In this document: positions 45,234 to 54,951 of the stretch, in pieces
Layout of the letters: each line of letters starts with the position of its first letter
How positions within the stretch are numbered: position 1 is the first letter of the stretch
Origin: Photobacterium aquae
Lineage (GTDB): Bacteria > Pseudomonadota > Gammaproteobacteria > Enterobacterales > Vibrionaceae
Length of the DNA: 64,000 nt
Reading direction: 5' to 3'
Assembly (NCBI RefSeq): GCF_001029445.1
Contig: NZ_LDOT01000006.1
Span: forward strand, 186,001 to 250,000
Notes under the pieces: generated by a model
What the model saw: the letters and a program-made list of their open reading frames with translations, nothing else
Databases searched by the model: none
What the model was told of the DNA's origin: nothing
Made by a program: the position numbers and the translations under genes

Positions 45234-47726
45234 ATGAAGTGTTCTCGGCGTCAATGGCTTAAGGCTCAAGCTGCGACGACAGCGGCAGCCGCTGCAGGGA
45301 TCTCGATTCCTGTTATTGCCAGCAATGTTGTAACGGATGCAAGTAAGACACAAATAACATGGCAGAAGGCGCCATGCCGTTTTTGTGGTGTAGGGTGCTC
45401 GGTCAATGTGGGGGTGAAGGATGACAAGGTTGTCGCGACCCACGGTGATATTAAGTCACCAGTAAACAGGGGGCTTAATTGTGTTAAGGGCTATTTCCTT
45501 TCGAAGATCATGTACGGTGATGATCGCCTGACCCAGCCGATGCTGAGGATGAAAGAGGGGAAGTATGACAAAGAAGGTGATTTTACTCCGATAAGTTGGG
45601 ATCAAGCTTTCGATATTATGGCGGAAAAATGGAAAGCGACCTTGAAGGAAAAAGGGCCGGAAGCTATCGGCATGTTTGGCTCTGGCCAATGGACAATATA
45701 TGAAGGCTATGCGGCATCGAAGTTAATGAAAGCGGGATTCCGTTCGAACAATATCGAACCTAATGCCCGTCACTGTATGGCTTCGGCGGTGGTGGGGTTT
45801 ATCCGCACTTTCGGTATTGATGAACCGATGGGGTGTTACGACGATATAGAAGCGGCGGATGCCTTTGTGCTTTGGGGATCCAATATGGCCGAGATGCATC
45901 CTATTCTCTGGACGCGCGTGACGGATCGCCGTCTGTCGAATCCAAAGGTTAAGGTTGCCGTGCTATCGACTTACGAGCACCGAAGTTTCGAGCTGGCCGA
46001 TATCCCGATGATATTTACCCCCCAAACTGATCTTGCCATCCTCAATTACATTGCCAATTACATCATCACTAACGACAGGGTTAATAAAGAGTTTGTTGAT
46101 AAGCACGTTAACTTTCGGCGTGGAGCGGCTGACATAGGTTATGGTCTGCGGCCGGAAAATGCACTTCAGAAACAGGCCAAGAACCCTGATAGCGGTGATT
46201 CTGAGCCCATGACCTTTGACGAATTCAAGCAATTTGTCTCGGAGTATACCGCAGAGAAAGTCGCGAAAATGTCCGGAGTGCCAGAGAGCCGTTTGGTTGA
46301 GTTGGCGGAGCTCTATGCTGATCCCAAGACCAAAGTCACCTCGTTTTGGACGATGGGGTTCAACCAGCATACACGCGGTGTATGGTGTAACAACATGGTC
46401 TACAACATTCATTTGCTGACCGGGAAAATTTCGACGCCCGGCAATAGCCCGTTTTCATTAACCGGCCAGCCTTCAGCCTGTGGTACGGCGCGTGAGGTGG
46501 GGACATTTGCCCACCGTTTGCCGGCCGATTTGTTAGTGGCTAACCCCGAGCATCGTAAGACGGCCGAGAGAATCTGGAATTTACCCGAGGGGGTTGTTCC
46601 CGGCAAGGTTGGGGCGCATGCGGTGCTGCAAAGCCGGATGCTCAAGGATGGCAAGATCAATGTGTACTGGATTCAGGTAAACAACAATTTACAGGCTGGT
46701 GCCAATATCAATGAAGAAACCTTACCGGGCTATCGTAATCCCGAGAATTTCATTGTGGTATCGGACGCCTACCCGACAGTGACAGCGCAGGCGGCAGATT
46801 TGATCCTGCCGGCTGCAATGTGGGTAGAAAAAGAAGGTGGCTTTGGTAATGCCGAGCGCCGGACCCAGCTGTGGCACAAAATGGTGGATGCCCCGGGGGA
46901 GGCGAAGTCTGATCTGTGGCAATTGATGGAGTTCTCGAAACGGTTTACCACCGATGAAGTGTGGCCGAAGGCGATCCTTGATGCCAATCCCGATTATAAG
47001 GGCAAGACGCTGTTTGATGTGCTCTACCTTAACGGCAACGTGAACAAATTTCCGTTGGAGCAGATTGCGGAAGGACAAAGCAACGATGAATCAACAGATT
47101 ATGGCTTTTATGTTCAAAAAGGCTTGTTTGAAGAGTACGCCCAGTTTGGCCGAGGGCATGGCCATGATCTCGCACCTTTTGAAATGTACCATCAAACACG
47201 AGGCTTGCGCTGGCCAGTTGTGGACGGTAAGGAGACATTGTGGCGTTACCGAGAAGGTTCGGATCCTTATGTAAAGCCGGGCAGTGGCTTTGATTTTTAT
47301 GGCAAGCCGGATGGGCGGGCTGTGATCTATGCCTTGCCCTATGAGCCCGCCGCCGAAAGCCCTGATGAAGAATATGACTTATGGCTCTCGACTGGGCGGA
47401 TACTCGAGCACTGGCATTCAGGCTCGATGACCCGACGTGTTCCCGAGTTATTCAAGGCTTTTCCGGATGCGGTGGTGTTTATGCATCCCGAAGACGCCAA
47501 AGCAAGAGGGGTTCGTCGTGGCGATGCGGTCAAGGTCGTATCGAGGCGCGGTGAGATAATTACCCGAGTTGAAACACGGGGACGTAATAAACCGCCACAA
47601 GGCTTGGTCTTTGTGCCTTGGTTTGATGCCAGCCAGTTGATCAACAAAGTCACGTTAGATGCCACCGATCCGCTCTCGAAGCAGACTGACTTCAAAAAAT
47701 GTGCGGTGAAAGTGATGAAAGCCTAG
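45234..47726 (+). CDS. napA: Periplasmic nitrate reductase catalytic subunit
   Basis: An 830-residue molybdenum bis-MGD enzyme that reduces nitrate to nitrite in the periplasm. Twin-arginine signal SRRQWLK at residues 4-10, [4Fe-4S] cysteines [10 protein letters not shown] with the fourth in GLNCVKG, and the Mo-ligand Cys in [12 protein letters not shown]. Full length and C-terminal domain ([28 protein letters not shown]) are normal. I prefer ATG at 45234 (GAGG 6 bases upstream) to the GTG at 45231. Electrons come from NapC through NapB, encoded next. The chaperone gene napD and accessory napF are not in this cluster, so maturation must rely on a napD elsewhere. Confidence 0.97.
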   Translation: MKCSRRQWLKAQAATTAAAAAGISIPVIASNVVTDASKTQITWQKAPCRFCGVGCSVNVGVKDDKVVATHGDIKSPVNRGLNCVKGYFLSKIMYGDDRLTQPMLRMKEGKYDKEGDFTPISWDQAFDIMAEKWKATLKEKGPEAIGMFGSGQWTIYEGYAASKLMKAGFRSNNIEPNARHCMASAVVGFIRTFGIDEPMGCYDDIEAADAFVLWGSNMAEMHPILWTRVTDRRLSNPKVKVAVLSTYEHRSFELADIPMIFTPQTDLAILNYIANYIITNDRVNKEFVDKHVNFRRGAADIGYGLRPENALQKQAKNPDSGDSEPMTFDEFKQFVSEYTAEKVAKMSGVPESRLVELAELYADPKTKVTSFWTMGFNQHTRGVWCNNMVYNIHLLTGKISTPGNSPFSLTGQPSACGTAREVGTFAHRLPADLLVANPEHRKTAERIWNLPEGVVPGKVGAHAVLQSRMLKDGKINVYWIQVNNNLQAGANINEETLPGYRNPENFIVVSDAYPTVTAQAADLILPAAMWVEKEGGFGNAERRTQLWHKMVDAPGEAKSDLWQLMEFSKRFTTDEVWPKAILDANPDYKGKTLFDVLYLNGNVNKFPLEQIAEGQSNDESTDYGFYVQKGLFEEYAQFGRGHGHDLAPFEMYHQTRGLRWPVVDGKETLWRYREGSDPYVKPGSGFDFYGKPDGRAVIYALPYEPAAESPDEEYDLWLSTGRILEHWHSGSMTRRVPELFKAFPDAVVFMHPEDAKARGVRRGDAVKVVSRRGEIITRVETRGRNKPPQGLVFVPWFDASQLINKVTLDATDPLSKQTDFKKCAVKVMKA

Positions 47727-47741
47727 GGTAAGGAGCTGACG

Positions 47742-48209
47742 ATGAAACATCTACTCACGCTTGTGCTGGTTTTATTCTTACCCATAGTCGTGGTGACGGC
47801 TATTGCGGCGAGCGACACCGTTGTTCCGGGGGATGATTTGGCGACATTGCGTCATTTTGCCCTGAACGGTGAACCTGAGCCGCCAGTAATGAGTAAAACA
47901 TTAAATACAGATCGGATCCCCAAGCGGAATTATCCGATGCAGCCGCCGGTGATCCCACACAAAATCGATAACTATCAGGTTGACCTAAAGGTTAACAAAT
48001 GCATGTCGTGCCATGCGCGTAGCCGCGTGGAAGATACGCAGGCGAGAATGATCAGTGTCACTCACTATATGGACAGAGACGGTAACTTCTTAGCCGAACT
48101 GTCACCAAGGCGTTATTTCTGCGAGCAATGCCATGTTGTGCAGACAGATGCCAAAGTGCTGGTTGGCTCAACGTTTACCGATCTCAATACGCTGCTCGAT
48201 GCGAAGTAA
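47742..48209 (+). CDS. napB: Periplasmic nitrate reductase dihaem cytochrome subunit
   Basis: A 155-residue exported cytochrome c with signal peptide (VVVTAIAA, then SDTVV) and two haem-binding motifs, CMSCH and CEQCH. The PVIPHKIDNYQVDLKVNKC and YFCEQCHVVQTDA segments are typical of NapB. It passes electrons from NapC to NapA. Lies 15 bp after napA with ribosome site AAGGAG. Confidence 0.96.
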   Translation: MKHLLTLVLVLFLPIVVVTAIAASDTVVPGDDLATLRHFALNGEPEPPVMSKTLNTDRIPKRNYPMQPPVIPHKIDNYQVDLKVNKCMSCHARSRVEDTQARMISVTHYMDRDGNFLAELSPRRYFCEQCHVVQTDAKVLVGSTFTDLNTLLDAK

Positions 48210-48221
48210 GGGGGGAGGCGT

Positions 48222-48803
48222 ATGTGGCAATGGTTGAAAAAATGGTGGAAGGTCATTAGTTCGCCGGCTAAATATTTGAGCCTTGGTTTGTTAACACTGG
48301 GGGGATTTATTGCTGGGGTGATCTTCTGGGGGGCGTTCAATACAGGTATGGAGTTTACCAATACGGAAACATTCTGTGTGAGCTGCCATGAAGATAATGT
48401 CTATCAGGAAATACAGGGGACGATACATTTTACTAACCGAACCGGGGTAAGAGCGATTTGTTCTGATTGCCATGTTCCTCATAACTGGACGGACAAAATG
48501 GCTCGTAAAATGCAGGCATCCAAGGAAGTGTGGGCCTGGCTCACCGGATCTATATCAACACCGGAGAAATTTGAGGCTCGTCGGTTGCACATGGCACAGC
48601 GAGAATGGAATAGGATGAAGGTCAATGATTCATTGGAGTGCCGTAATTGTCATGAGTTCAGTTATATGGACTTTACCCAGCAGTCACAGCGGGCTATGAC
48701 TCAGCACTCAAGCTCACTGGCAGATGGCAGTAAAACGTGTATTGATTGCCATAAGGGGATCGCCCACCAATTGCCGGATATGAAGGGGGTTGAGGGTTTT
48801 TAA
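48222..48803 (+). CDS. napC: Tetrahaem quinol dehydrogenase NapC
   Basis: A 193-residue NapC/NirT protein with one N-terminal membrane anchor (YLSLGLLTLGGFIAGVIFW) and four CxxCH haem sites: CVSCH, CSDCH, CRNCH and CIDCH. It oxidises membrane quinol and reduces NapB. GGAGG lies before the ATG; 12 bp from napB. Completes the napABC operon. Confidence 0.96.
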   Translation: MWQWLKKWWKVISSPAKYLSLGLLTLGGFIAGVIFWGAFNTGMEFTNTETFCVSCHEDNVYQEIQGTIHFTNRTGVRAICSDCHVPHNWTDKMARKMQASKEVWAWLTGSISTPEKFEARRLHMAQREWNRMKVNDSLECRNCHEFSYMDFTQQSQRAMTQHSSSLADGSKTCIDCHKGIAHQLPDMKGVEGF

Positions 48804-49094
48804 TGTCAATTCGGCGTCAATATGGTTGCAAAGCATAGAAAAATGGCAAAATACGCAGAGTGAAAAAGCGTCAATTTTGTCATTTTTTTATTGTTTTACT
48901 GCCAAATATTTTAAATATTCATAAGGTTATTTGAAATTTTACGAAGAAGATAACATATCAGAAATAAAATGTGTTATAAGCGTGAATGTACTGTCTTTTC
49001 CATGTATGTAAGCGTATTATCTTGCCTCTTAATTTCTGGTTTTGTACAGCATGAATACTGTACTGCTGGCAACCAACTGACGATATTCCCAACT

Positions 49095-50057
49095 ATGAGC
49101 AAATCTATTGCCCCTGAGTTTTCCTGGACCTTTTTTTTACCTCGATACTGGCCGACATGGCTGCTGCTTTTCGTTATGTACGCATTGAGCTGGCTGCCGT
49201 ATCGAGTGCAGCGCTGGTTGGGGAAGGGGATCGGTCGTTTAGCCATTGGGCTAATGAAAAAACGCCGTTTCACGATAGAGCGTAATCTGGAGCTTTGCTT
49301 TCCCGAACTCAGTGAAAGCGAACGCCAAGCGATGATGAAGCGCAATATCGATAACACCGGTTTGGCGCTTTTCGAAACCGGTATGGCTTGGTTTTGGTCT
49401 GATGCTCGAGTAAATCGCCATGTGCGTATTGAAGGGTTGGAGCATATTGAGAAACTCGAAAAAGAAGGCAAGGGTGCAGTGTTTATAGCGGTGCACTCGA
49501 TGAATTTGGAGTTGGGCGCCCGTGCGTTCGGTATTCATAAGTCGGGGACTGGAGTTTATCGTCCGAACAATAACCCATTGTTTGATTATGTTCAGTATTT
49601 TGGTCGTTCAAGATCGAACCGCACGCTTATTGACCGCAAAGACGTCAAAGGAATGCTGAATGCGTTGCGAGACGGCCACCGGGTTTGGTATGCGCCAGAT
49701 CATGATTATGGTTTGCGCCGCTCAACGTTTGCTCCGCTGTTTGCGGTGGATAAGGCTTGTACCACTACCGGTACCAGTTTGCTGGTGGACAGTAGTGGCA
49801 GTGAAGTGGCTTCTTTTGTTATGGTTCGTGAATCGGACTCTGGGCAATATGTCATTAAAATCAATCCGCCATTTGAAGACTTCCCTCGTAATGATCCAGA
49901 GAATGCGGCTATTTTTGTTAACAAAGTCGTAGAGCAATCCATTATGGAAGCGCCTGATCAATATATGTGGTTACACCGCCGCTTCAAAACTCGGCCTGAA
50001 GGTGAACCGTGCCTTTACAGTAAGGCTGAGCCTGAACTCAAGGAGCGAACGGCGTAA
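49095..50057 (+). CDS. Lipid A biosynthesis acyltransferase (LpxL/HtrB family), copy 1
   Basis: A 320-residue inner-membrane acyltransferase: N-terminal anchor (WPTWLLLFVMYALSWLPY), the HX4E catalytic motif (HSMNLELGARAFG), GVYRPNNNPLFDY, RSNRTLIDRKDVKGML, WYAPDHDYG and the C-terminal YMWLHRRFKTRPEGEP, all LpxL-like. It transfers a secondary acyl chain to lipid A. ATG at 49095 (MSKSIAPEFSW) gives the family length; the longer frame from 48969 adds 42 unlikely residues. No clear ribosome site. Very similar to the next gene, from which it is separated by a terminator. Confidence 0.92.
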   Translation: MSKSIAPEFSWTFFLPRYWPTWLLLFVMYALSWLPYRVQRWLGKGIGRLAIGLMKKRRFTIERNLELCFPELSESERQAMMKRNIDNTGLALFETGMAWFWSDARVNRHVRIEGLEHIEKLEKEGKGAVFIAVHSMNLELGARAFGIHKSGTGVYRPNNNPLFDYVQYFGRSRSNRTLIDRKDVKGMLNALRDGHRVWYAPDHDYGLRRSTFAPLFAVDKACTTTGTSLLVDSSGSEVASFVMVRESDSGQYVIKINPPFEDFPRNDPENAAIFVNKVVEQSIMEAPDQYMWLHRRFKTRPEGEPCLYSKAEPELKERTA

Positions 50058-50091
50058 ACAGCCTATCTGATTGATATTTGAGAAAGCATAG

Positions 50092-50126
50092 AAACGGCAG
50101 CAACTGAAAGGTTGCTGCCGTTTTTT
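50092..50126 (+). terminator. Terminator between the two LpxL genes
   Basis: AAACGGCAGCAAC / GTTGCTGCCGTTT with TGAAAG loop and six T. Confidence 0.93.
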
Positions 50127-50323
50127 GTGTGGTTTTTAGCCGCTAGCTTAATGCAAGCTGAAAAATTAAACGTCATAAGTTCAGTGTCTTGCATCGATAT
50201 TTAGGGCGCAATAGAATGCAGTGACATAAAATATAAAATACCGCAAGAGTATTCATCTACGCTATTGGCCAATAAGGCTAAACTAGTATGCGGAATAATA
50301 ATTATAACGGGATATTGAATCTT

Positions 50324-51253
50324 ATGAGTAAGTTCACTGCACCGACATTTAGCAGGTCACTATTGCACCCAAGATATTGGGGGGCTCTTGCACTGGTAAG
50401 CATGATGTATTTGCTTAGTTGGTTGCCATACTTTATACAGTTCCGGCTTGGGCAGGGGCTTGGTCGATTGGCGATGCATTTTATGAAAAAGCGCAAAGCC
50501 GTTATCGAGCGAAACCTTGAATTGTGTTTCCCTGACTTGTCACCCGATGAGCGTGCCGAGATGGTGAAAAAGAATATCGACAACACGGGCTTGGCCGTTT
50601 TTGAAACGGCGATGGCATGGTTTTGGCCTGATATTCGTGTCCAGCGTCATGTGACAGTTGAGGGCATCGAGCATATCCATAAACTCCAAGTTCAGGGAAA
50701 AGGGGTGCTCTTGGTTGCTATCCATTCGATGAACCTCGAACTTGGCGCTCGTGCTTTCGGTATGCGCACTCCGGGGGTGGGGGTCTATCGCCCGAATACC
50801 AATCCATGCTACGACTATTTCCAGTTTAAGGGACGGGTGCGCTCCAACAAATACATGGTGGACCGTAAAGACGTTAAAGGCATGCTTCACGCCTTGCGTC
50901 ATGGTGAATTGCTGTGGTACGCACCTGATCACGATTATGGCTTGCGCCGTTCATCATTTGCGCCTCTGTTTGCCGTCGAAAAAGCCTGCACGACAACGGG
51001 AACGAGTTTGCTGGTGGATGCGTCTGATTGCGCAGTGGTGCCGTTTGCCATGGTTCGCCAGTCTGACTCTGGGAAATACACCTTGAAGGTCTATCCGCCG
51101 CTAGATGCGTTTCCGCATCATGATCCCGACGCGGCGGCAGCTTATGTCAACAAGGCTATCGAGCGTTCTATTATGGAGGCTCCCGAGCAGTACATGTGGC
51201 TGCATCGACGCTTTAAAACCCGCCCGGAAGGCGAAGCGTCACTGTACGATTAA
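50324..51253 (+). CDS. Lipid A biosynthesis acyltransferase (LpxL/HtrB family), copy 2
   Basis: A 309-residue paralogue of the preceding protein with the same motifs (HSMNLELGARAFG, GVYRPNTNPCYDY, KYMVDRKDVKGML, WYAPDHDYGLRRSSF, YMWLHRRFKTRPEGE). The ATG at 50324 (MSKFTAPTFSRS) aligns with copy 1. The two have separate promoters because of the intervening terminator, so they may be expressed under different conditions and differ in acyl-chain length preference; that is inference. Tandem lpxL copies are known in vibrios. Confidence 0.92.
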   Translation: MSKFTAPTFSRSLLHPRYWGALALVSMMYLLSWLPYFIQFRLGQGLGRLAMHFMKKRKAVIERNLELCFPDLSPDERAEMVKKNIDNTGLAVFETAMAWFWPDIRVQRHVTVEGIEHIHKLQVQGKGVLLVAIHSMNLELGARAFGMRTPGVGVYRPNTNPCYDYFQFKGRVRSNKYMVDRKDVKGMLHALRHGELLWYAPDHDYGLRRSSFAPLFAVEKACTTTGTSLLVDASDCAVVPFAMVRQSDSGKYTLKVYPPLDAFPHHDPDAAAAYVNKAIERSIMEAPEQYMWLHRRFKTRPEGEASLYD

Positions 51254-51273
51254 TCTTGTGCTTAAAAGCAAAG

Positions 51274-51304
51274 CGCTCCAAAGTATTTTCTTTGGGGCGT
51301 TTTG
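51274..51304 (+). terminator. Terminator after second LpxL gene
   Basis: CGCTCCAAAG / CTTTGGGGCG with one G-U pair and TTTTG after. Confidence 0.75.
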
Positions 51305-51315
51305 CTATTTACCGA

Positions 51316-52170
51316 TCACGGGTTGGCATTGCTGATCAACATTCCTTGCTGGTAATCCTCAATAGCCTGCTCAATTTCTTCCATACTGTTCATCACAAAC
51401 GGCCCGTAATGCACTACAGGTTCATTGATTGGGATCCCCGAGAGCAATAGCACACCGCAGTCCTTGGCGCTTGTGATGGCTAGCCCCTCACCGTGTTCGA
51501 GTAATGCTAGCTGCCCGGTTTTCACCGCTTGTCCTTCCACGTCAATTGTCCCTTTGTAGACATAGAGCATCGCTTGGAAGTCGGGGTTGAGACAACTGGT
51601 AAATTTCGCCCCTTTGACACCATGCCAGTCTGCGATTGTGGTAGGCACGCCCGTTTGCTGCAATGGCCCTTTAATTGTATCGCCTTGAATGGTGAGATCG
51701 CCTGAAATTAACCGAACCAAGCCGTTTTGGCCTAATGTCTTTTCAGTAATCATCTCTGGCTGAAAATCCGTGTATTGGGCAGGCTGCATTTTCTTGGCCG
51801 CAGGCAAATTGATCCAGATCTGGAAGCCGTGTAGCGAGCTGTCTGTCATCATCGGCATTTCACTGTGGATGACACCTTTTCCCGCAGACATCCATTGCGC
51901 GCCGCCATCTCGTAATTCCCCGATGTTTCCCATATGGTCTTTATGTTGGAAATGGCCATTGAGCATATATGTAAGTGTTTCGATACCGCGATGAGGGTGG
52001 GGCGGAAACCCGCCGATATAGTCATCAGGGTTGATGGATTTCAGTTCATCGATCATTAAGAACGGTGAAAAGCTGGGGTTATTAAAGCCATGTACGCGTT
52101 GGATTTTTACGCCATCGCCATCAGATGATGGATGGGATTGAATGATTTGTTTGATACGCCGGATCGCCAT
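51316..52170 (-). CDS. Pirin family protein
   Basis: A 284-residue bicupin of the pirin family. The metal-binding histidines are in GGFPPHPHRGIETLTYML and the HxE-type GKGVIHSEMP; the IGGFPPHPHRG and FGFQIWINLP-like (HGFQIWINLP) segments are typical. Some members act as quercetin 2,3-dioxygenases; the substrate is not known here. ATG at 52170 has GGAGG upstream; the open frame beyond it is not part of the protein. Its upstream region runs into an IS110 remnant. Confidence 0.93.
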   Translation of the reverse strand: MAIRRIKQIIQSHPSSDGDGVKIQRVHGFNNPSFSPFLMIDELKSINPDDYIGGFPPHPHRGIETLTYMLNGHFQHKDHMGNIGELRDGGAQWMSAGKGVIHSEMPMMTDSSLHGFQIWINLPAAKKMQPAQYTDFQPEMITEKTLGQNGLVRLISGDLTIQGDTIKGPLQQTGVPTTIADWHGVKGAKFTSCLNPDFQAMLYVYKGTIDVEGQAVKTGQLALLEHGEGLAITSAKDCGVLLLSGIPINEPVVHYGPFVMNSMEEIEQAIEDYQQGMLISNANP

Positions 52171-52271
52171 CGTTGCCTCCAAAATAGGGTCTTTTCTGTA
52201 GTGTAGAAAGCAACGTGCGATGCAAACAGGGGGCAAAAACGAACAGCTTGTTTGAAAAAGTTGAACAACCA

Positions 52272-52537
52272 TCAAGTAGGAGATGGTGAGGTGGTTGAAA
52301 GTATGAAGGCCGATAAATCAAAGTCCTTTACGCGCAAACGCAATATTTCCTTTGCTCGAGATATTGTTTTGTGGATCAGGGTGTTGCCATTGGCATCCTC
52401 GCCGTGGATACTGAAGGAATGTTTGGCTAAATCAATGCCATAGATAGAAAGTGACATGGCGGCCTCCGAACGTTTTCTTACTCAGACTCACCAAGTGTGG
52501 CAGAGTCTGGATGAGGGGGAGTCCATGTCATTCGTTA
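52272..52537 (-). mobile_element. IS110-family remnant, copy 1 (left end and transposase N-terminus)
   Basis: The first about 36 codons of an IS110-type transposase (MSLSIYGIDLAKHSFSIHG, first Asp of the DEDD site in GIDLAK) then unrelated sequence, plus about 80 bp of the upstream IS end (52458-52537) finishing at ATTCGTTA. About 92% identical by eye to copy 2 at 54462-54645. No functional transposase remains; the short upstream end fits the IS1111 subgroup, many of which insert in attC sites. Confidence 0.85.
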
Positions 52538-52559
52538 GCTTTTCAAGAGAGTAAATAAT

Positions 52560-53411
52560 ATGGAAACAGCAGAAGTATCTAAGAGTTTTTGGGGTGATAA
52601 ACTATATCAACAGAGAGCAAGAAAAGCCCTTCCACTCATTGTAAGACAAGCATTAATTGGAGAGACAATATTTTATTCTGATCTTGCCGATGAGCTAGAA
52701 ATGCCTAACGCAAGGAACCTTAATTATGTATTAGGTTGCATTGGAACAACTCTAATTGAGCTTTCAAAACAAGTGGATGAGAAGATTCCACCAATTCAAT
52801 GCTTAGTCGTAAATAAAGCAACAGAACTTCCGGGTGAAGGTTTTGGTTGGTTTCTCTCCGAGAAAGACTTCAAGAAATTAAGTAATAAGCAGAAAAAAGT
52901 TGTTATTGATAGCCAGCTTGCAAATATTTTTTCTTACTCTAATTGGTTGTGGGTTTTAGATGAGCTTGGAATTGAGTATCCAGACTTCCCGAAACTACCT
53001 AAATTTACAAAAAGGCAAAGAGGTGGTGGCGAAGGTCAGCAACATAAAGAGCTAAAAGAGTATATTGCCAATAACCCAGCAGCTATCGGTTTGTCTGATA
53101 GTTGGCCCAAAGGAGAAATAGAGTTTGGTTTACCGTCTGGAGATTCTGTTGATGTAATGTTCTCTTATCGACAACAAATGGTTGCTGTGGAAGTAAAGTC
53201 AAGAATTTCAGACTCAGCAGATATAAACCGTGGTTTGTTCCAGTGTGTTAAATATCAGGCAGTAACAGAAGCGATGCTTGGTACGCAGGGTAAGCCGCAA
53301 AATGTTCAAACTTTATTGGCTTTGGAATCCAGTTTTCCTAAGGAATTGACCCCAATAAAAAACATGTTGGGTGTCAGAGTTATATCTAGTGTTGGTGGTA
53401 AGAAAAGCTAA
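52560..53411 (+). CDS. Putative PD-(D/E)XK nuclease, cassette-borne
   Basis: A 283-residue protein whose C-terminal half has a nuclease-like pattern: GQQHKELKEYI (possible E), SGDSVDVMFSYRQ (D), VAVEVKSR (ExK) and RGLFQCVKYQAV (Q-x3-Y), in the order expected of PD-(D/E)XK enzymes such as restriction endonucleases. The N-terminal part (ARKALPLIVRQALIGETI, FYSDLADELEM) looks like a winged-helix or alkyltransferase-like domain. AT-rich, and its stop codon lies in an attC-like site, as in integron cassettes. Role is probably DNA cleavage in defence or stress; unproven. It begins only 23 bp after the IS remnant. Confidence 0.7.
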   Translation: METAEVSKSFWGDKLYQQRARKALPLIVRQALIGETIFYSDLADELEMPNARNLNYVLGCIGTTLIELSKQVDEKIPPIQCLVVNKATELPGEGFGWFLSEKDFKKLSNKQKKVVIDSQLANIFSYSNWLWVLDELGIEYPDFPKLPKFTKRQRGGGEGQQHKELKEYIANNPAAIGLSDSWPKGEIEFGLPSGDSVDVMFSYRQQMVAVEVKSRISDSADINRGLFQCVKYQAVTEAMLGTQGKPQNVQTLLALESSFPKELTPIKNMLGVRVISSVGGKKS

Positions 53412-53533
53412 CAAGGTCATCAAAACGACCCTCAATGCTTGGTATTCTAGGTATGAACTGGCTTTGGTGTTTATGGTAGTTAATTAAATATTGTCGTAAT
53501 GCGTTGCTGGCGTTTTATGGCAAGTCGTTAGGT
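53406..53533 (+). other. attC-like site (integron cassette recombination site) 1
   Basis: Starts GCTAAC (stop codon of the nuclease gene) and ends GTTAGG; CTAAC pairs with GTTAG, AAAACG (53422-53427) with CGTTTT (53511-53516), and CAATGC with GCGTTG. Imperfect palindrome of about 128 bp, the size of vibrio repeats (VCR). Confidence 0.65.
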
Positions 53534-53542
53534 TTGGAGAAA

Positions 53543-54225
53543 ATGGTGTATTTGAGAATTATTTCAGCTATTTTGATTATCGGTTCTGCACTTTATTGGA
53601 TAAAAAATCCTGAGAGTAATGTAGAACCAATAATTGTTATCATAGGCTCTGTCGTGGGTTTAATCTTTAGCTTTAAAGACCTAATCTCTAAAAAAATCTT
53701 CCGCAAAATGATGTGCAAGAAATTGAACCGATTACAGTCAAGCTGATAGGAGAAAACGTCCGCTGTTATGACGAATGGGTTGACTACGGCATTCAAATCA
53801 ACTTTCAAATATATTTCCATGAACCCGTCCTACTGAAGCGAGTATTTCTCGATTATAAAGAGCGCTATGGCTTAGGTGAAAAGTGGACAGATAGAGCACA
53901 TCTTCATTGCACTCAGCTCGTAGAAGACGACTTACTTTCTAACGATCTTAATACTTCGATAAATATTCTTGAGTCACATAATAGTTTGCCAGAACTTCCT
54001 CTGCGGTTTGATGAAAAATCAATGCTACAAGCAACGTTTGGTGGCTATGTTTCTGGAGAGAGGCTACCTGATGGTTGGGAGGGGATAACATTAGATAACT
54101 GGACGATAGTTGTTGAATACAACGAGGATGATAGGGTCGAAGTGCCAGTTGTTTTAAAACCGCATAACAGCTCAGAAAAGCGTGCAACCCAATGGGAATT
54201 TGTTGGCTTTGTGGGAAATGCCTAA
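53543..54225 (+). pseudogene. Cassette gene for membrane-anchored protein, frameshifted at A7 run
   Basis: ATG at 53543 (GGAG site just upstream) encodes a membrane segment (YLRIISAILIIGSALYWIKN, then IIVIIGSVVGLIFSF) ending at 53746. A second frame, NLPQNDVQEIEPITVKLIG onward to 54225, continues naturally from ISKK if one A is added to the seven-A run at 53690-53696. Joined product about 227 residues: two membrane segments and a cytoplasmic or periplasmic domain of unknown type. Either a sequencing error, a mutation, or -1 slippage on the A-run. The stop lies in GCCTAAC, a perfect R''-type attC box. Confidence 0.7.
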
Positions 54226-54382
54226 CCCCCCTTGGCTACGTAGCAGCCAATATAATCGAACAACAAAGTTGTCTACTTCGTTCTGTCGATTATTGTCGGT
54301 TACGACAAATACATATTGAATGTCTCTTACTGCGGTCTCGCCGCTGCCTGCTAGTTTTATTCAGGGCCAGACTGGGTGCCCC

Positions 54383-54645
54383 CTAGTCATACATCGGGTA
54401 ACCCGAGCTGGCTTCCATTCTGACAATGGCAGATGGCAAGTTGGCAAAGAATGTGAGTACCTTTGCTCGAGATATTGTTTTGTGAATCAGGGTGTTGCCA
54501 TTGGCGTCTTCGCCGTGGATACTGAATGAATGTTTGGCTAAATCAATGCCATAGATTGAAAGTGACATGGTGGCCTCCGAACGTTTTCTTACTCAGGATC
54601 ACCAAGAGTGGAAACTGGATGAGGGAGAGTCCATGTCATTCGTTA
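54383..54645 (-). mobile_element. IS110-family remnant, copy 2
   Basis: Transposase N-terminus of about 60 codons (MSLSIYGIDLAKHSFSIHG, then VRMEASSGY) and the left IS end up to ATTCGTTA (54645). Same orientation as copy 1, about 2.1 kb apart. The rest of the element is missing. GTTA at the junction resembles the attC core GTTRRRY, as expected for an attC-targeting IS. Confidence 0.85.
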
Positions 54646-54663
54646 CATGCCTAAGGAAATATT

Positions 54664-54951
54664 ATGACTTGGAGTTTTGACCAAGATAAAAACGTAGCAG
54701 CATTGATAACGAAGCAAGTAGTAGATCAAGGATTCCCCATTTTACATGTGATTCATTATTCGGATGATCACTCTTGGGCTTTCATGTGTGGTACTACTAG
54801 TAATCCTTCAGATACGCTTGTTGTAAGTATGGAACAAGCTGTTTCCTTTGATACTTCTCTTTACGAGATAGCTACTATGCCTCCAGGTTGTATAGCTAGT
54901 CGAAATAGCGTAGAAGAAGACTGGTTGTGCGAAAGAGTAGACGGCATTTAA
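54664..54951 (+). CDS. Cassette-borne small protein, unknown (DUF2185-like, tentative)
   Basis: A 95-residue soluble protein; the segment DDHSWAFMCGTTSNPSDTL, followed by PPGCIASRNSVEEDWLCE, has a DUF2185-like look, but I am not sure. Its stop codon lies in an attC-like site. No catalytic motif. Likely an integron cassette gene, possibly immunity or stress related. Confidence 0.6.
   Translation: MTWSFDQDKNVAALITKQVVDQGFPILHVIHYSDDHSWAFMCGTTSNPSDTLVVSMEQAVSFDTSLYEIATMPPGCIASRNSVEEDWLCERVDGI

Noticed and set aside
17326..54225. All three frameshifts as homopolymer sequencing errors
   Set aside because: Only the cassette gene lies on a long homopolymer; rtcB has a GG and nagK is best explained by a GC dinucleotide insertion, so a single error mode is not supported.
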